Positions 18,425 through 27,115 of a stretch of DNA of 61,808 nucleotides are shown here, piece after piece. This stretch comes from Phycisphaerales bacterium (GTDB lineage: Bacteria; Planctomycetota; Phycisphaerae; Tepidisphaerales; Tepidisphaeraceae). The stretch covers positions 1-61,808 of the forward strand of contig JAQGHM010000188.1 in the NCBI GenBank assembly GCA_028291615.1, written 5' to 3'. Position 1 is the first letter of the stretch. Every line of letters begins with the position of its first letter. Below the pieces are notes generated by a model. It ran no database searches, had not been told where the DNA came from, and saw nothing but the letters and a program-made list of their open reading frames with translations. The position numbers and the translations under genes were made by a program.

Positions 18425-18913
18425 ATGAAACTCAAAGGCGCTAAAGCCGTTCATTACGATTCGGGGCCCAACATGACGCCGCTGGTGGACGTCGTGATGG
18501 TGATCCTGATTTTTCTGATGCTGACGGGAAGCTTTGGGGCGGCGGCCCACTTCCTGCCCAGCAGCATGCCGATCAAGGCCACGGGCAAAGGAAATATCGA
18601 CAAGGACAAGATTCCCAAGGTTCCAGACCCGCAACTGGAGATCTTCGTCACCAGCAAGGACTCCACCGTTTACGTGGCGCGACTGGCCGACGGCGTGCAG
18701 TACGTCAACGGCGTGTCGCAGACGGGTAAGACGCTGGTGCAGGCGCTGACGGAAAAGCGCCAGGCGCACCAGGCGGGCGGCAAGAAGGCCGACACGCTGC
18801 AGGTCGTGCTCTGCCCGCGGTTGAGCACGAGCTTCGAGCACCTGATGTCGGTCTACCAGGCGGCGATGCAGGCGGAATGCCCGAAGATCGGGTTTCAGTC
18901 GGCGCGGGATTGA
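18425..18913 (+). CDS. ExbD/TolR-family biopolymer transport protein (second copy)
   Basis: A 162-residue ExbD-type protein. The single helix NMTPLVDVVMVILIFLMLTG carries the essential Asp (D22). The periplasmic part holds the segments TVYVARLADGVQYVNGVSQTG and LQVVLCPRLSTSFEHLMSVY, then AAMQAECPKIGFQSARD. It differs clearly from the first copy outside the helix, so this is not a recent duplication. The Lys/His-rich N-terminus is cytosolic. A hairpin at 18948-18975 follows and could end the motor transcript before the large secreted repeat protein. Confidence 0.9.
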   Translation: MKLKGAKAVHYDSGPNMTPLVDVVMVILIFLMLTGSFGAAAHFLPSSMPIKATGKGNIDKDKIPKVPDPQLEIFVTSKDSTVYVARLADGVQYVNGVSQTGKTLVQALTEKRQAHQAGGKKADTLQVVLCPRLSTSFEHLMSVYQAAMQAECPKIGFQSARD

Positions 18914-18947
18914 TCGCGCGGCGCGTGATGTTATGTGGACCACGAAA

Positions 18948-18975
18948 CCCACGGACAAGTTCCGTGGGCTTTCGC
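18948..18975 (+). terminator. Hairpin after the second exbD gene
   Basis: Perfect 8-bp stem CCCACGGA/TCCGTGGG (18948-18955, 18961-18968) followed by CTTTCG. The T-tract is poor, so termination may be partial. The same CCCACGGA stem word occurs in the hairpin at 42114-42142. Confidence 0.55.
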
Positions 18976-19065
18976 GATGCGCGCTACTCTCTGGCGTTTA
19001 CACTGCGGCGCAGTGAAACTATTCTTGCCGGTGATCCGTAAGTTAGATTGAAAGGACCCCTCCCG

Positions 19066-21933
19066 ATGGAACTCTTCCCGACCGCGCTTCGAAGCTGGAA
19101 ATTATCGATCGCGGCGTCGCTGGCGGCGATGTCGTTGTCGGGTCTTGCGCACGCGCAGGTGAAGAATGCGCCTCCCGCCAGACCCGCCGCGCCGGGCGCT
19201 CCGGTGGCGGCGGCGACGGTGTCGCCCGAGGCGGCGCTGGAAGACAAGCTGATGGGGTCGCTGGCGGCGCGGGAGATGGATTCCCTGCTGGAGTATTACT
19301 TCAAGAAGCACAACATCCCGCCGGAGCGGCAGGCGGGCGTGAAGAGCATCGTTGCGTGGCGTGAGCTGTCGAACCCGAAGATGACGGTGGGGCGGCGTCG
19401 GCAACTGCTGCAGGACGGCGTGCGCGGGGTCAAGACGTTTCTCGATTCGATGCGCGATACCGAAATGCTGATGACGCGCGCCGCGCAGTTGATCGAGTAC
19501 GGGATGAAGGACGCGATCAACCAGATCGAGTACTACGGCGAAACCCCCAGCGATCAGGCGGAACTGAACGAATCGGCCGAGGCGGTCATCAAGATTCTCG
19601 ACAAGACCATTGCCGAGTGCGAAGCGCAGGAAGGCCAGGTGCTGGCGGGTCAAACGCGGCCGTCGCAGGCGCTGCTGACGAAGTGGCAGACGCTGGACGA
19701 TCGGTTGCAGACGGCCAAGTGGACCAAGGCGTTTTCCAGCTACGGCCTGGCGCTCTCGCTGGACCCGGCGAGCCCGCGGCGCAAGGAAATCGCCGATGCG
19801 GCGATCGCATTCCTTAAGGATTTTGAAGACCCATCGTTCCAGCGCGAGGCGGCGGTCAAGCTGCAGACGGGAAAACTGGACATGGTGAAGGGGGACATCG
19901 ATGCCGCCGTGGTAAAGTTTGCCGAAGCGCAGAAGGTGAAGGGTATCGACAAGGAGGGGCAGTACAACACGCTATTCTTCAACACGCTTGCGAACCTGGT
20001 GGGTAAGCGCGAGCAGGCGGCGGTGCAGAGCTTTGACGCATTGCAGAAGTGGGTCGCGGAGAACCTGAAGGGGGACGAGCAGAAGTTCGTGGCGGCGGGC
20101 GTGGGGCTGCTCGATTATCGCATCAACGAGCTGCGCGCGGAGCTTGCGAAAACTCCCGAGGACAAGAAGAAGCTTGCGGCGGCGGGTGAGACGGTGCTCT
20201 CGAACCTGATGAAGGAGAACCCGAGGCTCGGGCCGCCGATCAAGAAGATGCTGCTCGGAAAGCTTCCGGCCGATGCCGACCTGACCAAGCTCGACACGGT
20301 GCTGCTGCGGGCGCTGATGGCCAAGGGGGTGGATGAGGTGATACGCGCGAAGGACGGGGTGGCGGACAACCGTGGCAAGCCGGTGATCGAGCGCGCGATC
20401 GTCGCCGCCGGCCTGGTGCAGAAGCGCGCCGGGCAGCCGAACGTGACCGACGACGTGGTGGACGAGGCGTCGTTCTTCGAGCCGATCTTTTTCGCCAAGC
20501 TTGGCAAGAACGCCGAGACGATCGAGGAATCGCTCGACTACATCAAGAACCACGGCAAGAACAAGGATCGCGTTGCCAACGCGCTGGCCAATGCGCTGGC
20601 GGCGGTGGATATCCTTCGCAAGACCCCCGAAGCGACCAACGAGCGCATCAGCGGGTTGATAACCCGGACGTGGCAGGTGGCGCTGGCGGCGGGGATGAAG
20701 GAATATGCGTTCATGTACGGCAAGCGGCTGTTCGACCAGGGGCAGTTCAAGGAAGCGGCGGCGGCGCTCAAACAGGTGCCGGCGAACAGCCCCGCGATGA
20801 CGCATGCGCGGTTTTACGAACTGTCCGCCTTGCAGCAGCGCCTCGACGACAAGGACGTGGATGCCGCGGCGAAGTCGGCGCTGGTGTCACAGATCGAGAA
20901 TCTGGCTGCTGACGTGAACAATCGGATCGACGCGGATCTTGGCGCGGCGAAGGAAGAGCAGAAACCGCGGCTCCGGTATTACAAGGCGTCTGCGATCCTG
21001 CTGGCGGCGGACTTGAAACTGAAGGCGAAGGACCATCAAGGCGTCCTCACGCTGTTGACCGGCTTCGAGGAGACGGCCAAAGGCCTCCCGACCGGCGAGC
21101 GATTGGCCGCCACGGCGCTGCGCTATCGCGTGGACGCATACATGGCGCTGGGCAAGACGCAGGACGCGGTGGACGAGGTGAAGAAGCTGGTGGCCGCGTC
21201 GCAGGGGAGCGGCGGGCAGGCGAACGTCCTGTTCACGATGATCGGGCAGATGGACGAGGCGTTCGTGAAGGCGAAGGTGAAGGGGGATAAGGACGCGATG
21301 CGGCAGAACTCGGCGGCACAGGTGGCGCTGATCACGCCCCTGATCGAGCAGACGAAGGACGAGGCGATCAAGAACAAGTACAAGAAGTGGAAGGCGCAGC
21401 TCGTGCTGCGCGCGGCGCGGAACGAGGATGATCAGGCGCGGCGGTCGCAGTACCTGACCGAGGCCCAGGGGACGTTTACCGAATTGCTCAAGCTAGCGAA
21501 GGAAGAGACGCCGGAGTTCGACAACCTTCGTTATCAGCTCGCGCTGGTCAGCTATGAGCTCAAGGATTACAAGAAGGTTCAGCAGGAGATGGGGCAGTTG
21601 ATTGCTGACGGCAAGCTGGGCCCGCCCGACGTTCGCGAGAGCAATCCGGCAGACGGCACGGACACGTTCAAGTAGAACCCGGTTTACTGGGAAGGTTTGC
21701 TGCGGTTCATGCAGTCGAACTGGCAACTGTCGAAGACCGACGCCAGCCCGCAGATGGTTGAAGCAATCACCAATGCGCGCGAGACGATCAAGACGTTGTA
21801 CATCAACCGGGGCAAAAACGTGGGCGGGGACCGCCTTCGTGACGAGTACGCGCAGCTCAAGGCGGAGATGCTGCCGGGGTGGGATGAGACGAAGGCGGCG
21901 ACCGCTACCCAGCCGACCGCTGCGGGCAAATGA
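19066..21933 (+). pseudogene. Large secreted helical-repeat protein interrupted by an in-frame TAG
   Basis: Codons 1-869 form an open frame from ATG 19066 (AAAGGA upstream; start after an earlier in-frame ATG). It has a signal peptide ending SLSGLAHAQ and a long TPR-like, Ala/Leu/Lys-rich helical body (for example AFMYGKRLFDQGQFKEAAAA). TAG at 21673-21675 stops it after DGTDTFK, but the same frame continues without a stop for 85 codons (NPVYWEGLLRFMQSNWQLS and onward) to TGA at 21931-21933. The continuation looks coding, so the full protein would be about 955 residues. This may be a nonsense mutation, a base error (TAC or TAT would give Tyr), or readthrough. It closes the vWA/TolQ/ExbD locus and is probably periplasmic. 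Confidence 0.75.
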
Positions 21934-21960
21934 GCGGCGAGATGCGCGTCCGCGCCCCGA

Positions 21961-22440
21961 TCACATGGTAAATAGCTCGCGCCATCCGGATTGCGCGTAG
22001 AGCAGGACCTGATCAAGCATGCGCCGATCAGACGACCAACGCCGGTCGCGCTGTGCCTGCGGGTCGATCCGCCACGCCATCCGCCATTGGTGAAAGACGC
22101 TGGGCGACAGGGCGGTGACGCGGACCGGACTCGCGCTTCCGCTGCGGCGGGCGCTGGAGTAACCCAGGCTTCGCCGCATCATCGCGCGATCCAACTCGTC
22201 GGTGAATTTCACGAGCGAGCAGGGCGGGATGAAGAACTCCACCGCCATCTCGATGTGCCGCGCGCCGCCGGGCGCGGGCTCGGCGGGGGCGGCGAGAAAT
22301 TCGCAGACGGTTCCCTGGCTGACGCGGGCGGCGTAATCGAGCGCTTCGTCGAGCAGGCGGACCTCGCCGGGGGTCCAAAGGGGGAGGGTGGGATTGGGAA
22401 GCGATTCGAGGCCGGGCGCGGTTGGTTGGGTCGAACGCAT
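21961..22440 (-). CDS. Hypothetical protein
   Basis: A 159-residue minus-strand frame starting at ATG 22440. No family recognised. The composition is protein-like (LWTPGEVRLLDEALDYAARV, ARHIEMAVEFFIPPCSLVKF, LLYAQSGWRELFTM) with few low-complexity runs, no signal peptide and no membrane segment. No clear ribosome binding site is seen upstream. It converges on the secreted repeat protein. The opposite-strand frame across it is Arg/Gly-rich and looks like a shadow. Confidence 0.5.
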   Translation of the reverse strand: MRSTQPTAPGLESLPNPTLPLWTPGEVRLLDEALDYAARVSQGTVCEFLAAPAEPAPGGARHIEMAVEFFIPPCSLVKFTDELDRAMMRRSLGYSSARRSGSASPVRVTALSPSVFHQWRMAWRIDPQAQRDRRWSSDRRMLDQVLLYAQSGWRELFTM

Positions 22441-22587
22441 AGATACATCCGTAGAGTTTGAGGGCTGGCGCTCCGCCGAGCACCGATGATGAAACCTACA
22501 ACCGGCGTTTGCAGATTGCGCGAAGGGATTGAGATGGTCTTGCTAACGAAAAACACGGCCCGCAAGCGGGCCGGCTAAACGGGGAGG
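22441..22587. other. Short gap with terminator, no gene seen
   Basis: 147 bp that include the terminator at 22549-22573. Alternative frames here read into the 5' side of the hypothetical gene at 21961-22440, so its true start may be further upstream. Confidence 0.4.
22549..22573 (-). terminator. Rho-independent terminator
   Basis: An 8-bp stem CGGCCCGC/GCGGGCCG with a 2-nt loop, followed on the minus strand by GTGTTTTTC. It ends the FkbH-ACP-secreted-protein operon whose last gene stops at 22588. Confidence 0.8.
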
Positions 22588-23250
22588 TCATGCTTTGGGG
22601 CGCGTCGTTGCTGCGGCGGGGGCGGTGGTGGGCGGGTGTTTCTGGAGGGTGTTGAAGAGGACGCCGCCTAGTTTTTGCTGGAGGGCGCGCTGGGCGTCGG
22701 GGGCGCCGGGGAATTTGTCGGCCGTAATGTCTGCCGCGACGGCGTTGAAAACGGCGGCCATTTCCTTGATGACGGCAGTTTGGCCGGCGATGTTTTCCGG
22801 GGTCGTGCCAGCGAAATCGGCGATCAACAGCCGCCAGCGCCCGTCGAATTTCACCAGGCGCAACGGCTTGGCTTGGCCGGGGACTTTCAGGGAGGCGGTG
22901 TCGCCGTCGATCGCCACCTCTGCGGCGTCGAGCCGGGCGATCTCGTCGCGGACGGGCATCCCCTTGCTCAGGGCGTCGCCGGTGGCGCCGTACTTGCTTT
23001 TGGCGGCGTCGCCCAGCGTCTTGGCGGCGGTGAGTTGCGCGGCGTATGCGTCGGCCAGCGCTTTCTCTGAATCGGTTGCGGTGTAGAACGAGGCGCGAAC
23101 GGCGGCGGCGTCACCGGCCTCCATCGCCTCGTAGAAGCTCTTCATCGCGCCCTTGGGACTGGCGGGATCGATATCGGCGGCTGCGCGGGTCAGCGCGGCC
23201 GGCAGCAGCAGTGCAGCGATGAGCAGCGCGTAAAGGCGGCAGAACGACAT
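22588..23250 (-). CDS. Secreted hypothetical protein, NTF2-like layout
   Basis: A 220-residue protein with a signal peptide (FCRLYALLIAALLLPAALTRAAA). The mature part begins with PKGAMKSFYEAMEAGDAAAVRASF and later has LRLVKFDGRWRLLI, a pattern typical of SnoaL/NTF2-like or lumazine-binding-like DUFs common in planctomycetes. The C-terminus is Thr/Pro/Ala-rich. Start set at ATG 23250 with a GGAG about 9 nt upstream; an earlier in-frame start would add 16 residues. It resembles the neighbouring 242-residue gene in layout, so the two may be distant duplicates. Last gene of the FkbH/ACP operon; its job is unknown. Confidence 0.7.
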   Translation of the reverse strand: MSFCRLYALLIAALLLPAALTRAAADIDPASPKGAMKSFYEAMEAGDAAAVRASFYTATDSEKALADAYAAQLTAAKTLGDAAKSKYGATGDALSKGMPVRDEIARLDAAEVAIDGDTASLKVPGQAKPLRLVKFDGRWRLLIADFAGTTPENIAGQTAVIKEMAAVFNAVAADITADKFPGAPDAQRALQQKLGGVLFNTLQKHPPTTAPAAATTRPKA

Positions 23251-23323
23251 CGGGGAAACTCCGCGGGTTCGATGGATGGGGCGCGTCACGGTCATCACAA
23301 CTCTATCGCCGAGGGCCGCGGGT

Positions 23324-24052
23324 TCAACCGCTGTCGGCGGGAAGTTTCTGCTGCGGCGCCTTGATGCTTACTTCCAGCGTCTTCTGCAGGGCGCCGCGGA
23401 CGGCGTCGGGCGAGGTGAATTTGCCGTCGGACAATTGGCCGGTGACCTGCCGCAGCGCCGCGGCCACCGCGCGGAGATATCCGATCCGCTTGATCGATCC
23501 GGGCTCGGGGGTTCGCTCGAAGCCGTCGTAGAGCGAAGTGATCGTACCCACCAGGACGACGCGCCAGCGCCCTTCAACGCGGCTGTAGTGCAGCGTGATC
23601 GGCGATACGCCTGAGGCGAGGAGCATCATCGCATCATTTTCGCTGGTTAACTCGACGCGGGCGCTCTCCACCAGGGCGCGATCAGCGGGGGAGAAGAAGG
23701 ATTGCCCGGCGACGGATCCGCTCACGCCGGCGCCCCAGCGCGCGACGATGGCGCGCTCCAGGTCGCGCTGCGCGACGATACATTCGACGAGCGCGGTCAA
23801 CCCCATGTGCTGCGCGGTCACGCGGCGGTCGGCAAAAATGTAGAGTCGCAGGGCGTCGGCGTCGCCGTTGTCCAGGGCGGTCATCAGGCCGGTGACGACC
23901 TGGCGGCAGGCGATGACGGGGTCGGGCCGCGGTGGCGGCGATCCCCAGCCCCAGGGCTGGGCCGATGCCGAACGCGCCGCTGCCAAGGCGATCAACAGGC
24001 AGATGGCGGCGAGGGTGGGGCCATAGCGTGATCGTTCGGCGGAGATCATCAT
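23324..24052 (-). CDS. Secreted hypothetical protein coupled to the acyl carrier protein gene
   Basis: A 242-residue protein with a signal peptide (LAAICLLIALAAARSASAQ). The mature part repeats the plan of its downstream neighbour: DALRLYIFADRRVTAQH, then ITLHYSRVEGRWRVVLVG, ending with a region related to GKFTSPDAVRGALQKTLE. An NTF2-like fold is plausible but not proven. Its ATG at 24052 overlaps the stop of the acyl carrier protein gene as ATGA, so translation is coupled to a cytoplasmic carrier protein even though this product is exported. Confidence 0.7.
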   Translation of the reverse strand: MMISAERSRYGPTLAAICLLIALAAARSASAQPWGWGSPPPRPDPVIACRQVVTGLMTALDNGDADALRLYIFADRRVTAQHMGLTALVECIVAQRDLERAIVARWGAGVSGSVAGQSFFSPADRALVESARVELTSENDAMMLLASGVSPITLHYSRVEGRWRVVLVGTITSLYDGFERTPEPGSIKRIGYLRAVAAALRQVTGQLSDGKFTSPDAVRGALQKTLEVSIKAPQQKLPADSG

Positions 24053-24288
24053 TTCGCTTTCTGCTGCACGATTTTTAGAATGTCGCCGACGCTTTGCATC
24101 CCCTCGATTTCCTCGGGGGCGAGTTGAATCGCCATCGCCTCCTCAATTGCCAGGACCAGGTTCAGGTGCTGCACCGAGTCCCAGCCGTCAGCTTCCTGCG
24201 GGGAAAGCTCGGGCGTGACCTTTTCAACGGGCATGTTCAAAACATCCGCGATAACCTGTCGGACTTGTCGTTCCTGAGCCTGGGTCAT
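24049..24288 (-). CDS. Acyl carrier protein
   Basis: A 79-residue carrier protein. The phosphopantetheine attachment motif is D-S-V-Q-H-L-N-L (Ser at about 37), preceded by the acidic ADGW. It lacks the DSLDTVE of fatty-acid AcpP and matches the stand-alone carriers paired with FkbH-like enzymes. Its start overlaps the stop of the FkbH-like gene (ATGA) and its own stop overlaps the next start, making a tightly coupled set. It likely carries a glyceryl or other small acyl unit made by FkbH rather than fatty acids. Confidence 0.93.
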   Translation of the reverse strand: MTQAQERQVRQVIADVLNMPVEKVTPELSPQEADGWDSVQHLNLVLAIEEAMAIQLAPEEIEGMQSVGDILKIVQQKAK

Positions 24289-26186
24289 GGGCGGGCCTCT
24301 ACGCTATCTGTGGTTAAGGTAATCCAAGGTGGGCAAATTGGGGCGGAATTAATGAGATTTCTTTCCCAATAGGAACCGTCGGGACGCTCGGCGGCGATCG
24401 CGAAGTCGTGAGCGCTGTAGAAGTCCTTCGCCGGGGCGTTCTTCTGGCTGGCGAGATACCAGCCGGCGAGCAGCGAATTGCCCCGGCTGCGCGCTTCGCC
24501 GGCGACGTGGGCGAGGATGGCGGTTTCGATCGTCCGGCCGATCACGCGGCAGGAGAGCAACAGGTTGTCAATCTCGCAGCGGCCGTCGTGGTCGCGGGTG
24601 ATGACGACGCCGACGACGCCGTTGTCACCCAGGCGATCCTTCACTCGAACCGCGTAGACGCGGCAGGCGGGATCTGCGGCGATTTCGGTGATTTGCTGTT
24701 CGCTGTATCGCCTCGTGGTCAGGTTGAACTGATTGGTCTTCTGCGTCAATTGGGCGACGCGGGCGATGGCGTCGGGCTGGACGGTGGTGATCGTCACTTC
24801 CATCTGGAGTGATCGATAGAAGTCTTCGAGCGACGTCACTGAGGATTGAAGCTGGGCGCGGGCGCGTTGCTCGGCGTACATCTTGCCGCGGCTGCGGTCT
24901 TCATCGGTCAGGGCGAGGCGCTCGAAGAGGGGGGAGTCGCGGAGGGCGGCGGCGTAGGCCATGGGGTCGGCGGGGAGCTCGATCACCGATACTTCGGGGA
25001 GTTGCTCGCGGACCCATTCGCGTTCGACGGGGTTGTCGTCGATCAGAGCCAGGGAGTCGAGGCCGATGTTCAGCTCGGCGGCGATCTCGCGGAGGCTTTG
25101 GGCCTTGTCGTTCCAGTTGATGCGGGTGGCGGCGAAATGCTGGGGGCGGAGGAGCATGTTGGCGTGTTTCTCGATGGCCTCGCTGGCTTCGGCGGGATTG
25201 TTCTTGCTGGCGATGCCGAGGATCACGCCGCGCCGATGGAGGTCGAGAATCGCTCGCTGGAGGTTCGCGAACGCGTAACCGCTGGTGTCGGGGCCGAGCT
25301 TGATGCCGTCGAGGCCGTCTTCGCCGATGACGCCGCCCCAGAGGGTGTTATCGAGATCGGTGACGAGGCATTTACAGACACGGCCGGTGATCGGATGCAG
25401 GAAGCGAAGCCATTCGCGGGCGAGGTAGATCAGGCGGTCGGCGGCGATGGGGAGGCGGACGGTGAGCCACTTGCGCGTATCTTCCCAATGGTTCGCGCCG
25501 TGTCGGGCGATCAGGGCGTCGTAATCGAGAACGTAGACGTTCTTCAGTTCCCGGGCCAATTGTCGGATGGCTGCGTTGATCTGGGCGATGGCGGCGGCTT
25601 GGTTTGCATCGCCGAGGCGATCGAGGATGCCAACGGCTAGAGCCGGCGGGGTTTGCAGGCCGTGGACGATGATGTGGGCGTCGGTGCGCGAGCGGAGCGT
25701 CGTCAGTAGTTGCACGAAACTGTCAGACGCGGCGGCGACCTGCGCGTTGACTTCGGACGCTGACAGATCTGCGAAATTGGCCCAGAGCTCGGGGGACGTG
25801 TCGCGCGTCTGCGCGGCGAGGATGATGACCTGCGGCTGATACGAATAGAGCCATGAAGTGGGGTCGAGAATCTCCTGGGCGTAGGTGTTGAAGTCGCCGA
25901 TTCGGAATTCGAGGTCGATGCCGCCGGTGAATGCCAGCGCCCGCGCGACTGGGACGATCGGTTCAACCGTGAAGGATCGAAGGACCGCGACGCGGCAGGG
26001 CGTGAGGGGAACGTGGCCACGCAGCTTTTCGAATCGTGATACGACGAATGGGGCGGCGCCGGGCGCGGGATTGGACTCCCACAGTCGCAGCAGGGCGGCC
26101 TTGGCGAGCGCCCAGTTGCCGTCGCGAATCGCGTGCTCGATCTGGTCTCGGGTCGATGGGGGTGTTGCGTCTGCGGGTGTGGTCAT
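24285..26186 (-). CDS. FkbH-like HAD-IIIC phosphatase/acyltransferase
   Basis: A 633-residue FkbH-family protein. An SGNH-like N-terminal half is followed by the HAD motif CLVTDLDNTLWGGVIGEDG at about 275-292 and the conserved FAATRINWNDKAQSL. The C-terminal third resembles a GNAT fold. FkbH proteins take a glyceryl group from 1,3-bisphosphoglycerate and load it on a carrier protein as glyceryl-S-ACP. Start chosen at ATG 26186 (MTTPADATPP); the open frame runs 72 codons further but overlaps the divergent methyltransferase start and looks non-coding. First gene of an operon with the carrier protein. In a polysaccharide island it may supply glycerate or a related decoration; that is inference. 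Confidence 0.9.
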   Translation of the reverse strand: MTTPADATPPSTRDQIEHAIRDGNWALAKAALLRLWESNPAPGAAPFVVSRFEKLRGHVPLTPCRVAVLRSFTVEPIVPVARALAFTGGIDLEFRIGDFNTYAQEILDPTSWLYSYQPQVIILAAQTRDTSPELWANFADLSASEVNAQVAAASDSFVQLLTTLRSRTDAHIIVHGLQTPPALAVGILDRLGDANQAAAIAQINAAIRQLARELKNVYVLDYDALIARHGANHWEDTRKWLTVRLPIAADRLIYLAREWLRFLHPITGRVCKCLVTDLDNTLWGGVIGEDGLDGIKLGPDTSGYAFANLQRAILDLHRRGVILGIASKNNPAEASEAIEKHANMLLRPQHFAATRINWNDKAQSLREIAAELNIGLDSLALIDDNPVEREWVREQLPEVSVIELPADPMAYAAALRDSPLFERLALTDEDRSRGKMYAEQRARAQLQSSVTSLEDFYRSLQMEVTITTVQPDAIARVAQLTQKTNQFNLTTRRYSEQQITEIAADPACRVYAVRVKDRLGDNGVVGVVITRDHDGRCEIDNLLLSCRVIGRTIETAILAHVAGEARSRGNSLLAGWYLASQKNAPAKDFYSAHDFAIAAERPDGSYWERNLINSAPICPPWITLTTDSVEARP

Positions 26187-26272
26187 ACTCGAATCGTCCC
26201 CGTCGTCGCGTTGCCGTCCGCGACATGATAGCGTTAAGATACGGGGATCGCGAGGCTTGTCGTTATCCGTGG

Positions 26273-27115
26273 ATGGTGACCGAAAACGTAATGCTGACGA
26301 AACGTGATTTTGCCACCGAGACCGACCCGCGCACGCCGGAACTCCGCCAAAAACTCGATCAATTCTACGATTCAGCCGCAGATTATGCCTCGTTCGAGGC
26401 ACCGTCGGAAAAGCCAGAGTTCTGGGGGCCGATCCGGGAGGAAGCGTCGCGCATTCTCCAGTCCAAAGGCCAATGTGACATTCTCGAATTCGGGGCGGGC
26501 AGGACGTCGTTCGGAACGTTTCTCGGGGAACTGAGACGTGACATTCGCTATCACGTTCAGGACGTTACCGCCCGGAACAGTGACCACCTTCGCACTCAGG
26601 CTGATTCGGTCCACATCGGCGACGTGCGGACGATCAGCGCCGCGTATGACGTCATCTTTTCCACCTTCGTCTGGGAACACATCACGACGCCCAAGGCGGT
26701 GCTCGATCATTTGCTGAGCCTGCTCAAGCCGGGCGGGAGCCTGTTCATCATCAGCCCGCGCTACGATTTTCCGTTCTACATCAGCCCGTCGGGCCGGCAC
26801 TACGGGAGGTTGCGCCAGCTTCAAGTCGGTATCTGGCTATTGTGGAGAAGGATGCGCGTCTGGGCGGGAGGCGACGCCGATTTTTTGATTCACCTCAATC
26901 CGGCGCTGCTGCACCGCCCATGGTTTCGGGATGCTGACGCGATCCACTGGGCGTCGTGGTGGGATCTCGTCCGATACCTGAAGGGAAAGTTCGTGCTGCG
27001 CCGTCATCGGCTCGTCGTGAGCGGGTTGTCTCACTGGTTGTGGGCAAAATACCTCCTGCTGTTTGTCCAGATCACCGCCGTCACGCCTCAAGGGGCGGAC
27101 CGCCCGGTACGATAA
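26273..27115 (+). CDS. SAM-dependent methyltransferase, class I
   Basis: A 280-residue methyltransferase. Motif I is CDILEFGAGRTSFG at about 64-77, with the later YDVIFSTFVWEHITTPKAVL and LKPGGSLFIISPR typical of Methyltransf_11 type enzymes. The C-terminal third has hydrophobic stretches near WLWAKYLLLFVQITAV, perhaps a membrane-surface helix. ATG at 26273 or 26291 could start it; neither has a strong ribosome site. Divergent from the FkbH operon, first gene of the plus-strand glycan genes. The next gene overlaps its stop (TAATG). Substrate unknown; sugars or glycan ends fit the context. Confidence 0.82.
   Translation: MVTENVMLTKRDFATETDPRTPELRQKLDQFYDSAADYASFEAPSEKPEFWGPIREEASRILQSKGQCDILEFGAGRTSFGTFLGELRRDIRYHVQDVTARNSDHLRTQADSVHIGDVRTISAAYDVIFSTFVWEHITTPKAVLDHLLSLLKPGGSLFIISPRYDFPFYISPSGRHYGRLRQLQVGIWLLWRRMRVWAGGDADFLIHLNPALLHRPWFRDADAIHWASWWDLVRYLKGKFVLRRHRLVVSGLSHWLWAKYLLLFVQITAVTPQGADRPVR

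Noticed and set aside
26187..26402. Upstream 72-codon extension of the FkbH-like gene
   Set aside because: Overlaps the divergent methyltransferase start and has no family similarity; ATG 26186 fits better.
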